This document shows positions 18,212 to 25,889 of a stretch of DNA of 64,000 nucleotides, piece after piece. The position numbers and the translations under genes are program-made. The stretch's first letter is position 1. Every line of letters starts with the position of its first letter. Source of the DNA: Candidatus Ulvibacter alkanivorans (lineage in GTDB: Bacteria; Bacteroidota; Bacteroidia; Flavobacteriales; Flavobacteriaceae); NCBI RefSeq assembly GCF_003333325.1, contig NZ_QOLC01000079.1:14416-78415 (forward strand), in the 5' to 3' direction. The notes beneath the pieces are model-generated. The model searched no databases and had not been told where the DNA came from. It was given only the letters and a program-made list of their open reading frames with translations.

Positions 18212-18751
18212 ATGAGCCAAAAAGTGTTATTAAACGCAACCGAAGTAGACATCGCACTTCACCGTTTGGCTTGTCAATTAATTGAAAATCACGATACTTT
18301 TAGTAATACCGTCTTAGTGGGAATCCAACCCAGAGGGGTCTTTTTAGCCGAACGACTTAAATCGGTGCTGGAAAGCGAATACAAGATAAAAGACATTCAA
18401 TTAGGATATTTAGACATTACTTTCTATCGCGATGACTTCCGAAGAAGTGAAAAACCACTGGAAGCAAACAAAACGAACATCAACTTTATCGTAGAAGACA
18501 AAAAGGTGGTATTTATCGACGATGTGCTCTACACCGGACGAAGTATTCGCAGTGCACTCACAGCCATACAATCGTTTGGAAGACCTTTGGAGATCGAATT
18601 ACTAACCCTTATCGATAGACGATTTAGCCGTCATTTACCCATACAACCCGACTACCGTGGTCGTCAAGTAGATGCTATAAATAATGAAAAAGTAAAAGTG
18701 TGCTGGACAGAACAGGATGGAGAAGATGCTGTATATTTAGTGAGTACTTAA
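18212..18751 (+). CDS. pyrR: PyrR bifunctional regulator / uracil phosphoribosyltransferase
   Basis: 179 residues from ATG 18212 (MSQKVLLNATEV), the standard PyrR length. A longer frame from 18152 would start upstream of the -7 box and is rejected. The PRPP-binding motif VVFIDDVLYTGRS is clear, as are IQPRGVFLAERL and the LIDRRFSRHLPIQPDYRG loop. In Firmicutes PyrR binds pyr mRNA and controls attenuation; in other groups it may act only as an enzyme. pyrB follows after 67 bases, with no obvious terminator or antiterminator pair between. The function as uracil phosphoribosyltransferase is likely; the RNA-binding role here is not shown. Confidence 0.94.
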   Translation: MSQKVLLNATEVDIALHRLACQLIENHDTFSNTVLVGIQPRGVFLAERLKSVLESEYKIKDIQLGYLDITFYRDDFRRSEKPLEANKTNINFIVEDKKVVFIDDVLYTGRSIRSALTAIQSFGRPLEIELLTLIDRRFSRHLPIQPDYRGRQVDAINNEKVKVCWTEQDGEDAVYLVST

Positions 18752-18818
18752 GAGAGTTGAGGTACAACCTTTAGCATATAAAAGCTATAATGAAGAAGAT
18801 AAAAATCAATTGTAGATA

Positions 18819-19757
18819 ATGAGCGAATTAAGTGTAAATCACTTACTGGGAATCAAATACATTACCGAAGACGACATTCAGCTTATCTTCGAAACAGCCG
18901 ATCATTTTAAAGAGGTCATAAATCGACCCATAAAAAAGGTGCCTTCCTTACGTGATATTACCATCGCCAATCTATTTTTTGAGAACAGTACCAGAACCCG
19001 CCTTTCCTTCGAATTAGCAGAAAAGAGGCTATCGGCAGATGTCATCAACTTTTCAGCCGCTTCGTCTTCAGTAAAAAAAGGTGAAACACTAATCGATACC
19101 GTCAACAATATCCTTTCCATGAAAGTGGATATGGTGGTGATGCGGCATCCAAATCCGGGGGCAGGAGTGTTTCTTTCTAAACATGTAAATGCAAGTATTG
19201 TAAATGCAGGGGACGGCGCTCACGAGCATCCAACTCAAGCGTTGCTGGATTGTTATTCAATTCGAGAACGTCTGGGAGATGTAGCCGGTAAAAAGGTAGT
19301 GATCGTTGGTGATATCTTACATTCTCGAGTCGCATTGTCCAACATTTTTGCACTTCAAAAACTTGGAGCAACAGTTAAGGTATGTGGGCCTAAGACACTT
19401 ATACCCAAATATATAGAAAGTTTAGATGTTTTGTTCGAGCCTAACTTGCGAAACGCACTCGAATGGTGTGATGTAGCAAATATGTTACGCGTTCAGAACG
19501 AACGAATGGAAATAAGTTATTTTCCTACCACACGCGAATACACCCAACAATTTGGAGTGAATAAAGCGTTGCTAGATGCTCTCAACAAAGAAATTATTGT
19601 AATGCACCCGGGGCCAATAAACCGCGGTGTAGAAATTACAAGTGATGTAGCCGATAGCAAACAAGCTATTATTTTAGATCAAGTACAAAACGGAGTCGCA
19701 GTGCGTATGGCTGTGCTGTACCTACTGGCTTCAAAAATACAACACAATGAAGATTGA
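18819..19757 (+). CDS. pyrB: aspartate carbamoyltransferase catalytic subunit
   Basis: Joins carbamoyl phosphate and aspartate, the committed step of pyrimidine synthesis. 312 residues, full length. The carbamoyl-phosphate loop is ENSTRTRLSFE (Ser57-Arg61), the HPTQ motif is in HEHPTQALLD, and HPGPINRGVEI is near the C-terminus. The gene follows pyrR in one direction, and its end overlaps the next small gene by 11 bases. No pyrI regulatory subunit is present nearby. Identification is secure. Confidence 0.96.
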   Translation: MSELSVNHLLGIKYITEDDIQLIFETADHFKEVINRPIKKVPSLRDITIANLFFENSTRTRLSFELAEKRLSADVINFSAASSSVKKGETLIDTVNNILSMKVDMVVMRHPNPGAGVFLSKHVNASIVNAGDGAHEHPTQALLDCYSIRERLGDVAGKKVVIVGDILHSRVALSNIFALQKLGATVKVCGPKTLIPKYIESLDVLFEPNLRNALEWCDVANMLRVQNERMEISYFPTTREYTQQFGVNKALLDALNKEIIVMHPGPINRGVEITSDVADSKQAIILDQVQNGVAVRMAVLYLLASKIQHNED

Positions 19758-20082
19758 AAACCATGAGGATTATGTCGTTCTAGCCGATGAAAAAGATGAT
19801 GCGGCCGATTTCGCCTCGTTTCTAGAATACCAAATACCTAACAAGTTCAAAGGGCAGAACGTTGTTCTTAACTTATTAGATTACGACCAATTAGAGCTCC
19901 CTCAATTACTATTGTTTCTAAAAGTGTCTAATATTCATCGGAAGACCAAACACTCGTTCGTTATTGTGAACGATGCGATCAACCCCGATGATATCCCGTA
20001 CGAAATGATCGTGGTGCCTACCTTACAAGAAGCGGAAGACATCATTCAAATGGAAGCCATTGAAAGGGATTTAGGCTTTTAA
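19747..20082 (+). CDS. small conserved protein, possibly STAS/SpoIIAA-like
   Basis: 111 residues, no signal peptide or membrane segment. It has alternating strands and helices (DYVVLADEKDDAADFASFLEYQI, NVVLNLLDY, HSFVIVNDAI) and an acidic C-terminus. The size and order resemble a single STAS/SpoIIAA-like domain, but no specific motif settles it. The start overlaps pyrB by 11 bases, and rnz follows after 69 bases. This small gene next to rnz is, as far as I know, a usual arrangement in flavobacteria. Function unknown. Confidence 0.7.
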   Translation: MKIENHEDYVVLADEKDDAADFASFLEYQIPNKFKGQNVVLNLLDYDQLELPQLLLFLKVSNIHRKTKHSFVIVNDAINPDDIPYEMIVVPTLQEAEDIIQMEAIERDLGF

Positions 20083-20151
20083 AACCTGTAGGGTTGTTCA
20101 TAGAATAACTATCTTTAGTATTGAAATCTATTACAAGTCATTGCATTCGCT

Positions 20152-21057
20152 ATGAAACTCACCATTCTTGGTTGTCATTCTGCTACCCCGCGATATACTG
20201 CGCATCCTACAGCCCAAGTGTTGGAAATGAAAGGACATTTGTTCCTCATAGACTGCGGTGAAGGCACCCAAGTACAATTAAGACGTTATAAAGTAAAGTT
20301 TGCTCGCATCAAACATATTTTTATTTCTCACCTACACGGGGATCATTTCTTCGGGCTCGTGGGGCTTATTTCTACATTCAGGTTGCTAGGAAGAGAAGCG
20401 CCCTTGCATGTGTACGGGCCAAAAGGAATTAAAAAGGCTATTACGCTTCAATTAAAACTGGGTAAGAGCTGGACCAATTATGACCTCTACTTTCACGAGT
20501 TGGAAAGCAAAGAACCACAACTTATATTCGAAGACGAAAACGTTACTGTTACTACCATACCCTTAGATCATAGAGTCTATACCAACGGATTTCTTTTTAA
20601 AGAAAAATTAGGAGAGCGCACCCTTAATTTCGATGCCGCTCAAAAAGCAGGGATCGACAAAAGCTACTTCAACAAATTAAAACAAGGTTTCGATGTGGAA
20701 AATGAAAAGGGTGAACTGGTAGAAAATTCGACTGTGACCTTAGATCCGCCCCAGCCCAAATCCTATGCTTATTGTAGTGACACTGCCTATTATCCCCAGA
20801 TCGTACCTCAGATCTCTAAAGCAACCGTACTATATCACGAAGCTACATTTTTAGATTCGCACGCACATCTGGCCGAAAAAACAATGCACAGTACTTCAAA
20901 GGAAGCGGGTGCCATCGCTAAAAAAGCCAAAGTAGGGACACTTATCTTAGGGCATTATTCGGGGCGTTACGACAACACAAGCCTGTTTCAAGTAGAGGCG
21001 CAAGAATTATTCGAGAATACAGAGCTTGCAGCCGACGGAAAAACCTTCGTATTTTAA
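20152..21057 (+). CDS. rnz: ribonuclease Z
   Basis: Metallo-beta-lactamase-fold endonuclease that trims the 3' trailer of tRNA precursors. 301 residues, the short (bacterial) form. The zinc motif SHLHGDHFFGL is at 59-69 (His60, His62, Asp64, His65). LDHRVYTNGF follows, then the second metal part with YCSDTAY and LGHYSGRYD near the C-terminus. It is cytoplasmic. The gene stands between the small STAS-like gene and pdxH, with about 70 bases on each side and no obvious full promoter. Identification is secure. Confidence 0.95.
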   Translation: MKLTILGCHSATPRYTAHPTAQVLEMKGHLFLIDCGEGTQVQLRRYKVKFARIKHIFISHLHGDHFFGLVGLISTFRLLGREAPLHVYGPKGIKKAITLQLKLGKSWTNYDLYFHELESKEPQLIFEDENVTVTTIPLDHRVYTNGFLFKEKLGERTLNFDAAQKAGIDKSYFNKLKQGFDVENEKGELVENSTVTLDPPQPKSYAYCSDTAYYPQIVPQISKATVLYHEATFLDSHAHLAEKTMHSTSKEAGAIAKKAKVGTLILGHYSGRYDNTSLFQVEAQELFENTELAADGKTFVF

Positions 21058-21130
21058 TTTAAATTTAATAATCATTTAAGCTTAGGGCCTTTAAAAGCTT
21101 CGGTAAAACTCGTAAATTGCATAGCAAATT

Positions 21131-21781
21131 ATGCAAATGGCGAAAAATCTTCACGCGTATCGAAAATCGTATGAGAAAGGAGAACTTTCCGAAGAAACAA
21201 TAATGGCAAGTCCCATGGAGCAATTCCAGCTTTGGTTTATTGAAGCCGAAAAATCGGGTTTGATCGATGAAGTGAATGCCATGACCTTGTCGACCATAGG
21301 AGCCGACGGATATCCTCGTGGACGTGTGGTGCTATTGAAAGAATTTAATGCGGAAGGCTTTATTTTTTACACCAACTACAAAAGCGAGAAGGGTGTTTCA
21401 CTAGCCCACGATAATCACTGCTGTATTTCGTTCTTTTGGCCGCCGTTGGAGCGGCAGGTGATCATTAAAGGCAAGGCAGAAAAAGTTTCCGAAGAAAAAT
21501 CGATCGAATACTTTAAAAGTCGACCGCGAAAGAGTCAGTTAGGTGCATTCGTGTCCAACCAAAGTGCAACCGTTGCAAGTAGAGAAGTTCTGGAAGAACA
21601 ATTACAAGAATTGGAAAAGACCTACGAAGGACGTGATATTCCTAAACCGGAGACTTGGGGCGGCTATTTAATCACACCAACCGAATTTGAATTCTGGCAA
21701 GGTAGACGAAGCCGTTTACACGATCGCATTCAATATCGCCAGCATGATAGCAAATGGATTATTAACAGACTACAACCTTAG
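21131..21781 (+). CDS. pdxH: pyridoxamine 5'-phosphate oxidase
   Basis: FMN enzyme that oxidises pyridoxine or pyridoxamine phosphate to pyridoxal phosphate. 216 residues. The N-terminal helix (NLHAYRKSYEKGEL) is followed by FMN-binding RGRVVLLKEF, FFWPPLERQVIIKG, the SRPRKSQLGAFVSNQS loop, and the C-terminal EFWQGRRSRLHDR signature. ATG 21131 and ATG 21137 are both possible starts, two codons apart. The histidine phosphatase gene follows after three bases. Several PLP enzymes elsewhere in the window (thrC, the dialkylglycine decarboxylase homologue) depend on this cofactor, but there is no local link. Confidence 0.95.
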   Translation: MQMAKNLHAYRKSYEKGELSEETIMASPMEQFQLWFIEAEKSGLIDEVNAMTLSTIGADGYPRGRVVLLKEFNAEGFIFYTNYKSEKGVSLAHDNHCCISFFWPPLERQVIIKGKAEKVSEEKSIEYFKSRPRKSQLGAFVSNQSATVASREVLEEQLQELEKTYEGRDIPKPETWGGYLITPTEFEFWQGRRSRLHDRIQYRQHDSKWIINRLQP

Positions 21782-21784
21782 CGT

Positions 21785-22273
21785 ATGAAAACATTATATA
21801 TGGTTCGACACGCCAAGTCTTCTTGGAAACACGACGTGATCGATCACCAGCGCCCTTTAAAAGGACGTGGAAAAAGAGATGGTAAATTAGTATCGAATAC
21901 CCTTAAAAACCAAGTGCCACCACCGGAAAAGATCATTTCCAGTGATGCGACCAGAGCTTTGACCACTGCAAATTACTTTAAGGATGCATTCGAGATTGCT
22001 GACACCGACTTTACCACCGATCATAATTTATACGACTTTAGTGGGCAAAATGCCATGCATATTATAAAGAACCTGGATGATTCGCTTGGTCGCGTAATGA
22101 TCGTAGGGCACAACCATGCATTTACCTCTATTGCAAATATGTTGGGAAACAAGTATATTGACAATGTGCCTACCTGTGGATTTGTAATGATCGAATTCAA
22201 GGAGAATTCATGGAGCGAGATTACAACCGGTAAAACTGTAAAAACGCTTTTCCCCAGAGATCTAAAAGAATGA
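21785..22273 (+). CDS. SixA-like histidine phosphatase family protein
   Basis: 162 residues of the histidine phosphatase superfamily. The phosphorylated histidine lies in MVRHAKSSWKHD (Arg8-His9), and the second catalytic His is in VGHNHAFTSIAN. The short form with RHAKSSW resembles SixA, which dephosphorylates phosphohistidine in signalling proteins. Its last four bases (ATGA) are shared with the start of ppk1, so translation is coupled. The context suggests a part in phosphate or polyphosphate metabolism, but the substrate cannot be read from the sequence. Confidence 0.85.
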   Translation: MKTLYMVRHAKSSWKHDVIDHQRPLKGRGKRDGKLVSNTLKNQVPPPEKIISSDATRALTTANYFKDAFEIADTDFTTDHNLYDFSGQNAMHIIKNLDDSLGRVMIVGHNHAFTSIANMLGNKYIDNVPTCGFVMIEFKENSWSEITTGKTVKTLFPRDLKE

Positions 22274-24366
22274 CCGAAAAAACTTCAAATAAATTTGTAA
22301 CCCAAAACAGGTATCGAAATCGTGAATTAAGTTGGCTTCAGTTTAATGCACGTGTACTACAAGAAGCAGAAGACCCTTCTGTTCCTCTTTTGGAACGATT
22401 GCGCTTTCTCGGGATTTTCTCTAACAACCTAGACGAGTTCTTTAAGGTCCGTTATGCTACCGTTAAACGTATTGTAGAGGCCGGCAAGGGCGGAAGAAGC
22501 TTTTTAGGAGGTATTTCAGCAAAAGACCTTTTAGAAGAGATCACACAAACTGTGATCAAACAACAGGCTGCCAGTTTGAAAATTTTGAGTTCTATAGAAA
22601 AGGAACTCGAAAAAGAGAATATTTTTATGATCGATGAAACGCAAGTTTCAGAATCACAACACAAATTTATCGCCGATTATTTTCTTCGGAAGGTAAGTCC
22701 GGCCCTAGTTACCATCATGATCGGTGAACTAGAACAATTTCCCTCGCTTAAGGACAGCGGAGCCTATTTGGCGGTGCGCATGGTAATGTCTAAGGAAGAT
22801 GACACCTTCGAGACCAAAAATAATTACGCCTTGATCGAGATACCGAAAACGATCGATCGTTTTGTTGTGTTGCCAAGTGAAGGAGAAAAACAGTTTATCA
22901 TCATTCTAGATGACCTAATTCGGTATTGTTTGCACAATATTTTTAGCATCTTTAAATACGAGAAGATCTCTGCCCACATGATCAAGATCACACGTGATGC
23001 AGAATTGGATATTGATAGTGATCTTAGTAAGAGCTTTATAGATAAGATATCGAAAAGCGTAAAGAATAGAAGTACGGGAGATCCGGTACGTTTTGTGTAC
23101 GACAAACGAATTGATAAGAAGACCTTACAATTCCTGATGGATAAGATGGGGGTAGACACTACCGATAGTGTGATACCGGGAGGTCGTTACCACAACCGCC
23201 GCGACTATATGGATTTTCCAAGTTTAGGAAGAGAAGACTTGTTGTACGAACGTATCGAGCCTTTACCAATTCCAGGATTAAGTCTTGAAGGGAGTCTCTT
23301 CGGAAAGATCGCCGAAAAGGATTATCTGTTGTACACACCCTACCAAAAATTCTCTTATGTTGTAAAATTCTTGAGAGAAGCAGCCTTGGATCCGAATGTA
23401 AAATCGATAAAGATCACGATTTATCGCTTGGCACAAGTATCGCACATAGCGAGCTCACTTATAAATGCAGCGAAGAACGGAAAAGAAGTAACCGTGCAAA
23501 TAGAACTGCAAGCCCGATTTGATGAAGAAGCAAATATTCGCTACGCAGAACAAATGCAAAGTGAAGGCGTTAACCTAATCTTTGGTGTATCCGGATTGAA
23601 GGTACACTGTAAAGCCTGTTTGATCGAGCGTCTCGAGAACCAAAAAGTAAAGCGATATGCTTTTATTAGTACCGGTAACTTTAACGAGTCGACCGCACGT
23701 ATCTATACCGATTATACCTTGTTCACTTCCAATCAAAAGATATGTAAGGAGATCAATAAAGTATTCGATTTCTTTGAGGTAAACTACAAGATTAAAAAAT
23801 ACCGTCATTTAATTGTATCTCCACATTATACACGTAATGCGATCTACAATTTGATCGACAACGAAATAGAGAATCACAAAAACGGTCTATCAAGCGGAAT
23901 CAGACTCAAATTAAACAGTCTTTCCGATTTTAAGATGATCGACAAATTATACGAAGCGAGTAGGGCAGGAGTTAATATAAAATTGATTATTCGCGGGATT
24001 TGTTGTCTAATTCCGGGGGTGAAAGGAATGAGCGAAAATATACAAGCCATTAGCGTTGTAGATAAGTTTTTAGAGCATCCCAGAATGTTTATTTTTGAGA
24101 ACGGAGGCGATCGACGTATCTATATTTCTTCTGCCGATTTTATGGGTCGTAACCTCGATAATCGTGTAGAAATTAGTTGTCCTATCTATGATGAGGACAT
24201 AAAAGAAGAGCTCAACGACACTTTCGAGATCTGTTGGAAAGACAATGTGAAGGCAAGAGTGGTATCAGCCAAACAGAATAACGCCTATCGTCAACCCAAC
24301 GGTGATCCGAAGGTTCGATCGCAATTTGCCACTTACGAATATTATAAAGAAAAAATAAGTAATTAG
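22270..24366 (+). CDS. ppk1: polyphosphate kinase 1
   Basis: Makes polyphosphate from ATP. 698 residues, with all PPK1 parts: an N-terminal helical domain (NRELSWLQFNARVL), a head domain, and two phospholipase-D-like domains. The autophosphorylated His is His446 in KVHCKACLIE, and the second active-site His is His603 in FLEHPRMFIF. STGNFNESTARIYTDY and SSADFMGRNLDNRVE are also present. The start overlaps the histidine phosphatase gene by four bases and the end lies one base from ppx, so making and breaking of polyphosphate are under one transcript. It is cytoplasmic or at the inner membrane face. Identification is secure. Confidence 0.97.
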   Translation: MTEKTSNKFVTQNRYRNRELSWLQFNARVLQEAEDPSVPLLERLRFLGIFSNNLDEFFKVRYATVKRIVEAGKGGRSFLGGISAKDLLEEITQTVIKQQAASLKILSSIEKELEKENIFMIDETQVSESQHKFIADYFLRKVSPALVTIMIGELEQFPSLKDSGAYLAVRMVMSKEDDTFETKNNYALIEIPKTIDRFVVLPSEGEKQFIIILDDLIRYCLHNIFSIFKYEKISAHMIKITRDAELDIDSDLSKSFIDKISKSVKNRSTGDPVRFVYDKRIDKKTLQFLMDKMGVDTTDSVIPGGRYHNRRDYMDFPSLGREDLLYERIEPLPIPGLSLEGSLFGKIAEKDYLLYTPYQKFSYVVKFLREAALDPNVKSIKITIYRLAQVSHIASSLINAAKNGKEVTVQIELQARFDEEANIRYAEQMQSEGVNLIFGVSGLKVHCKACLIERLENQKVKRYAFISTGNFNESTARIYTDYTLFTSNQKICKEINKVFDFFEVNYKIKKYRHLIVSPHYTRNAIYNLIDNEIENHKNGLSSGIRLKLNSLSDFKMIDKLYEASRAGVNIKLIIRGICCLIPGVKGMSENIQAISVVDKFLEHPRMFIFENGGDRRIYISSADFMGRNLDNRVEISCPIYDEDIKEELNDTFEICWKDNVKARVVSAKQNNAYRQPNGDPKVRSQFATYEYYKEKISN

Positions 24367-24367
24367 T

Positions 24368-25279
24368 TTGTTGAACATAGAAAAATACGCTGCTGTAGAT
24401 ATTGGCTCTAATGCCATACGATTGTTGGTTGCCTCGGTGATAGAAGAACCGGGTAAGGACACCCTCTTCAAGAAGACATCTTTGGTGCGCGTTCCAATTC
24501 GTTTGGGTGCAGAGGTATTTATAGATGGCGCTATTTCCGAAGCAAGCATTATACGCATGATCGACGCTATGAAAGCATTCAAATTACTTATAAAGACGCA
24601 TCAAGTTGTGCGATTTCGAGCATGTGCAACCTCGGCTATGCGCGAATCCTCTAATGGAACGGAAGTCGCTAAACGAATTAAAGAGGAAACCGGACTTAGC
24701 ATTAACATCATAGATGGTAATGATGAAGCCGCTATAATCGCCTCAACAGACCTTACCTCACTTATTCAAAACGATAAGGTCTTCTTGTACGTAGATGTAG
24801 GAGGCGGGAGCACCGAATTCACCTTATATGCGCAAGGAAAGACTGTCGCCTCAAAATCGTTTAAGTTGGGCACAGTGCGTCTAATCAACGATATGGTAGA
24901 AGATACCATGTGGGAGCAAGTAGAAACTTGGATAAAGAAAGTCACGAAGCCCTATAGTAAAATCAATATGATAGGGTCGGGCGGTAACATTAACCATATT
25001 TATAAATCCAGTGGAAAGAAAGTAGGGAAACCGCTTAGTTATTTCTACTTAGCTAATTTCTACGAACTCATTAAATCACACAGCTACGAAGAACGTATTA
25101 CCGAAATGCAGATGAATCCGGACCGTGCCGATGTCATCATTCCTGCTACCAGGATCTATCTTTCGGCCATGAAATGGAGCGGATCGAAAAACGTGTATGT
25201 GCCAAAGATCGGACTCTCTGACGGAATTATAAAAAGCCTGTATAATGAAAAGCTAGCCAAGGCCATACAGGTAAATTAG
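24368..25279 (+). CDS. ppx: exopolyphosphatase / guanosine pentaphosphate phosphatase family
   Basis: About 303 residues of the Ppx/GppA family (sugar kinase/actin fold). Motifs are YAAVDIGSNAIRLLV at the start, RACATSAMRES, and VDVGGGSTEFTLY, plus GSGGNINHIYK near 200. It is the short form without the C-terminal HD-like domains of E. coli Ppx. The frame from the stop at 24356-24358 contains no ATG before the conserved region, so the start is TTG 24368 or TTG 24371. It follows ppk1 after one base and should return phosphate from polyphosphate, with pppGpp hydrolysis as an alternative activity. Confidence 0.92.
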   Translation: MLNIEKYAAVDIGSNAIRLLVASVIEEPGKDTLFKKTSLVRVPIRLGAEVFIDGAISEASIIRMIDAMKAFKLLIKTHQVVRFRACATSAMRESSNGTEVAKRIKEETGLSINIIDGNDEAAIIASTDLTSLIQNDKVFLYVDVGGGSTEFTLYAQGKTVASKSFKLGTVRLINDMVEDTMWEQVETWIKKVTKPYSKINMIGSGGNINHIYKSSGKKVGKPLSYFYLANFYELIKSHSYEERITEMQMNPDRADVIIPATRIYLSAMKWSGSKNVYVPKIGLSDGIIKSLYNEKLAKAIQVN

Positions 25280-25296
25280 CCTGCCAGAGAATAGAT

Positions 25297-25881
25297 TTAT
25301 CCGTGAATAGTTTCGTTAGTGCCAAGATCTTTCATCACTTCGGCTTCGTAGGCAAGGAGTTCGTTCCATTTAGCATCTACTTCGGCGCGTTCGCCATATT
25401 TTCTTGCAAAACCTAAGAACATAGTGTAATGATTGGCTTCACTTACCATTAATTTTCGATAGAATTCGGCCAATTCCTTGTCTTTTAATTGCTCGCTCAA
25501 CAAGCGAAAGCGTTCACAGCTTCTTGCTTCTATAAGTGCGGCATATAACAATCGATGAACTAATTGTGTCGTTCGACTGCCTCCCTTCGGAAAGAATTTG
25601 GTGATAGCGATCACATACTCGTCCTTACGGTCGCGGCCCATGGACCATCCTCGCTCAAGTATCTTGTCGTGTACCATCTTAAAGTGACTTATCTCTTCTT
25701 TTACCAAGGCGACCATTTCTTTTACGAGTTCGTCGTATTCGGGGAAAGAAACAATAAGCGAAATGGCCGTAGATGCAGCCTTTTGCTCACAATAGGCATG
25801 ATCGGTCAATATTTCCTCGATATTCTTTTCTACTATGTTTACCCATCTGGGATCAGTGGGAAGCTGTAATCCTAACATCAT
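25297..25881 (-). CDS. miaE: tRNA-(ms2io6A)-hydroxylase
   Basis: 194 residues of the MiaE ferritin-like diiron family. Carboxylate and His ligands are seen in DHAYCEQKAAS, VKEEISHFKMVH, ALIEARSCERF and VSEANHYTMF. The enzyme hydroxylates the isopentenyl group of ms2i6A37 in tRNAs that read U-starting codons, and needs oxygen, which fits an aerobic marine bacterium. It ends 17 bases from ppx (convergent) and starts 8 bases after dnaX on the same strand, so it is probably cotranscribed with dnaX. Start at either of two adjacent ATG codons. Confidence 0.92.
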   Translation of the reverse strand: MMLGLQLPTDPRWVNIVEKNIEEILTDHAYCEQKAASTAISLIVSFPEYDELVKEMVALVKEEISHFKMVHDKILERGWSMGRDRKDEYVIAITKFFPKGGSRTTQLVHRLLYAALIEARSCERFRLLSEQLKDKELAEFYRKLMVSEANHYTMFLGFARKYGERAEVDAKWNELLAYEAEVMKDLGTNETIHG

Positions 25882-25889
25882 TGTTGCTT

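Noticed and set aside
17832..18215. 127-codon open frame on the plus strand
   Set aside because: It runs through the tandem repeats; its 'protein' is made of repeated CHSE/FRAS words from the DNA repeat and has no start context.
18752..18818. PyrR-type attenuator between pyrR and pyrB
   Set aside because: The 67-base AT-rich gap has no terminator/antiterminator pair or PyrR-binding loop that I can see.
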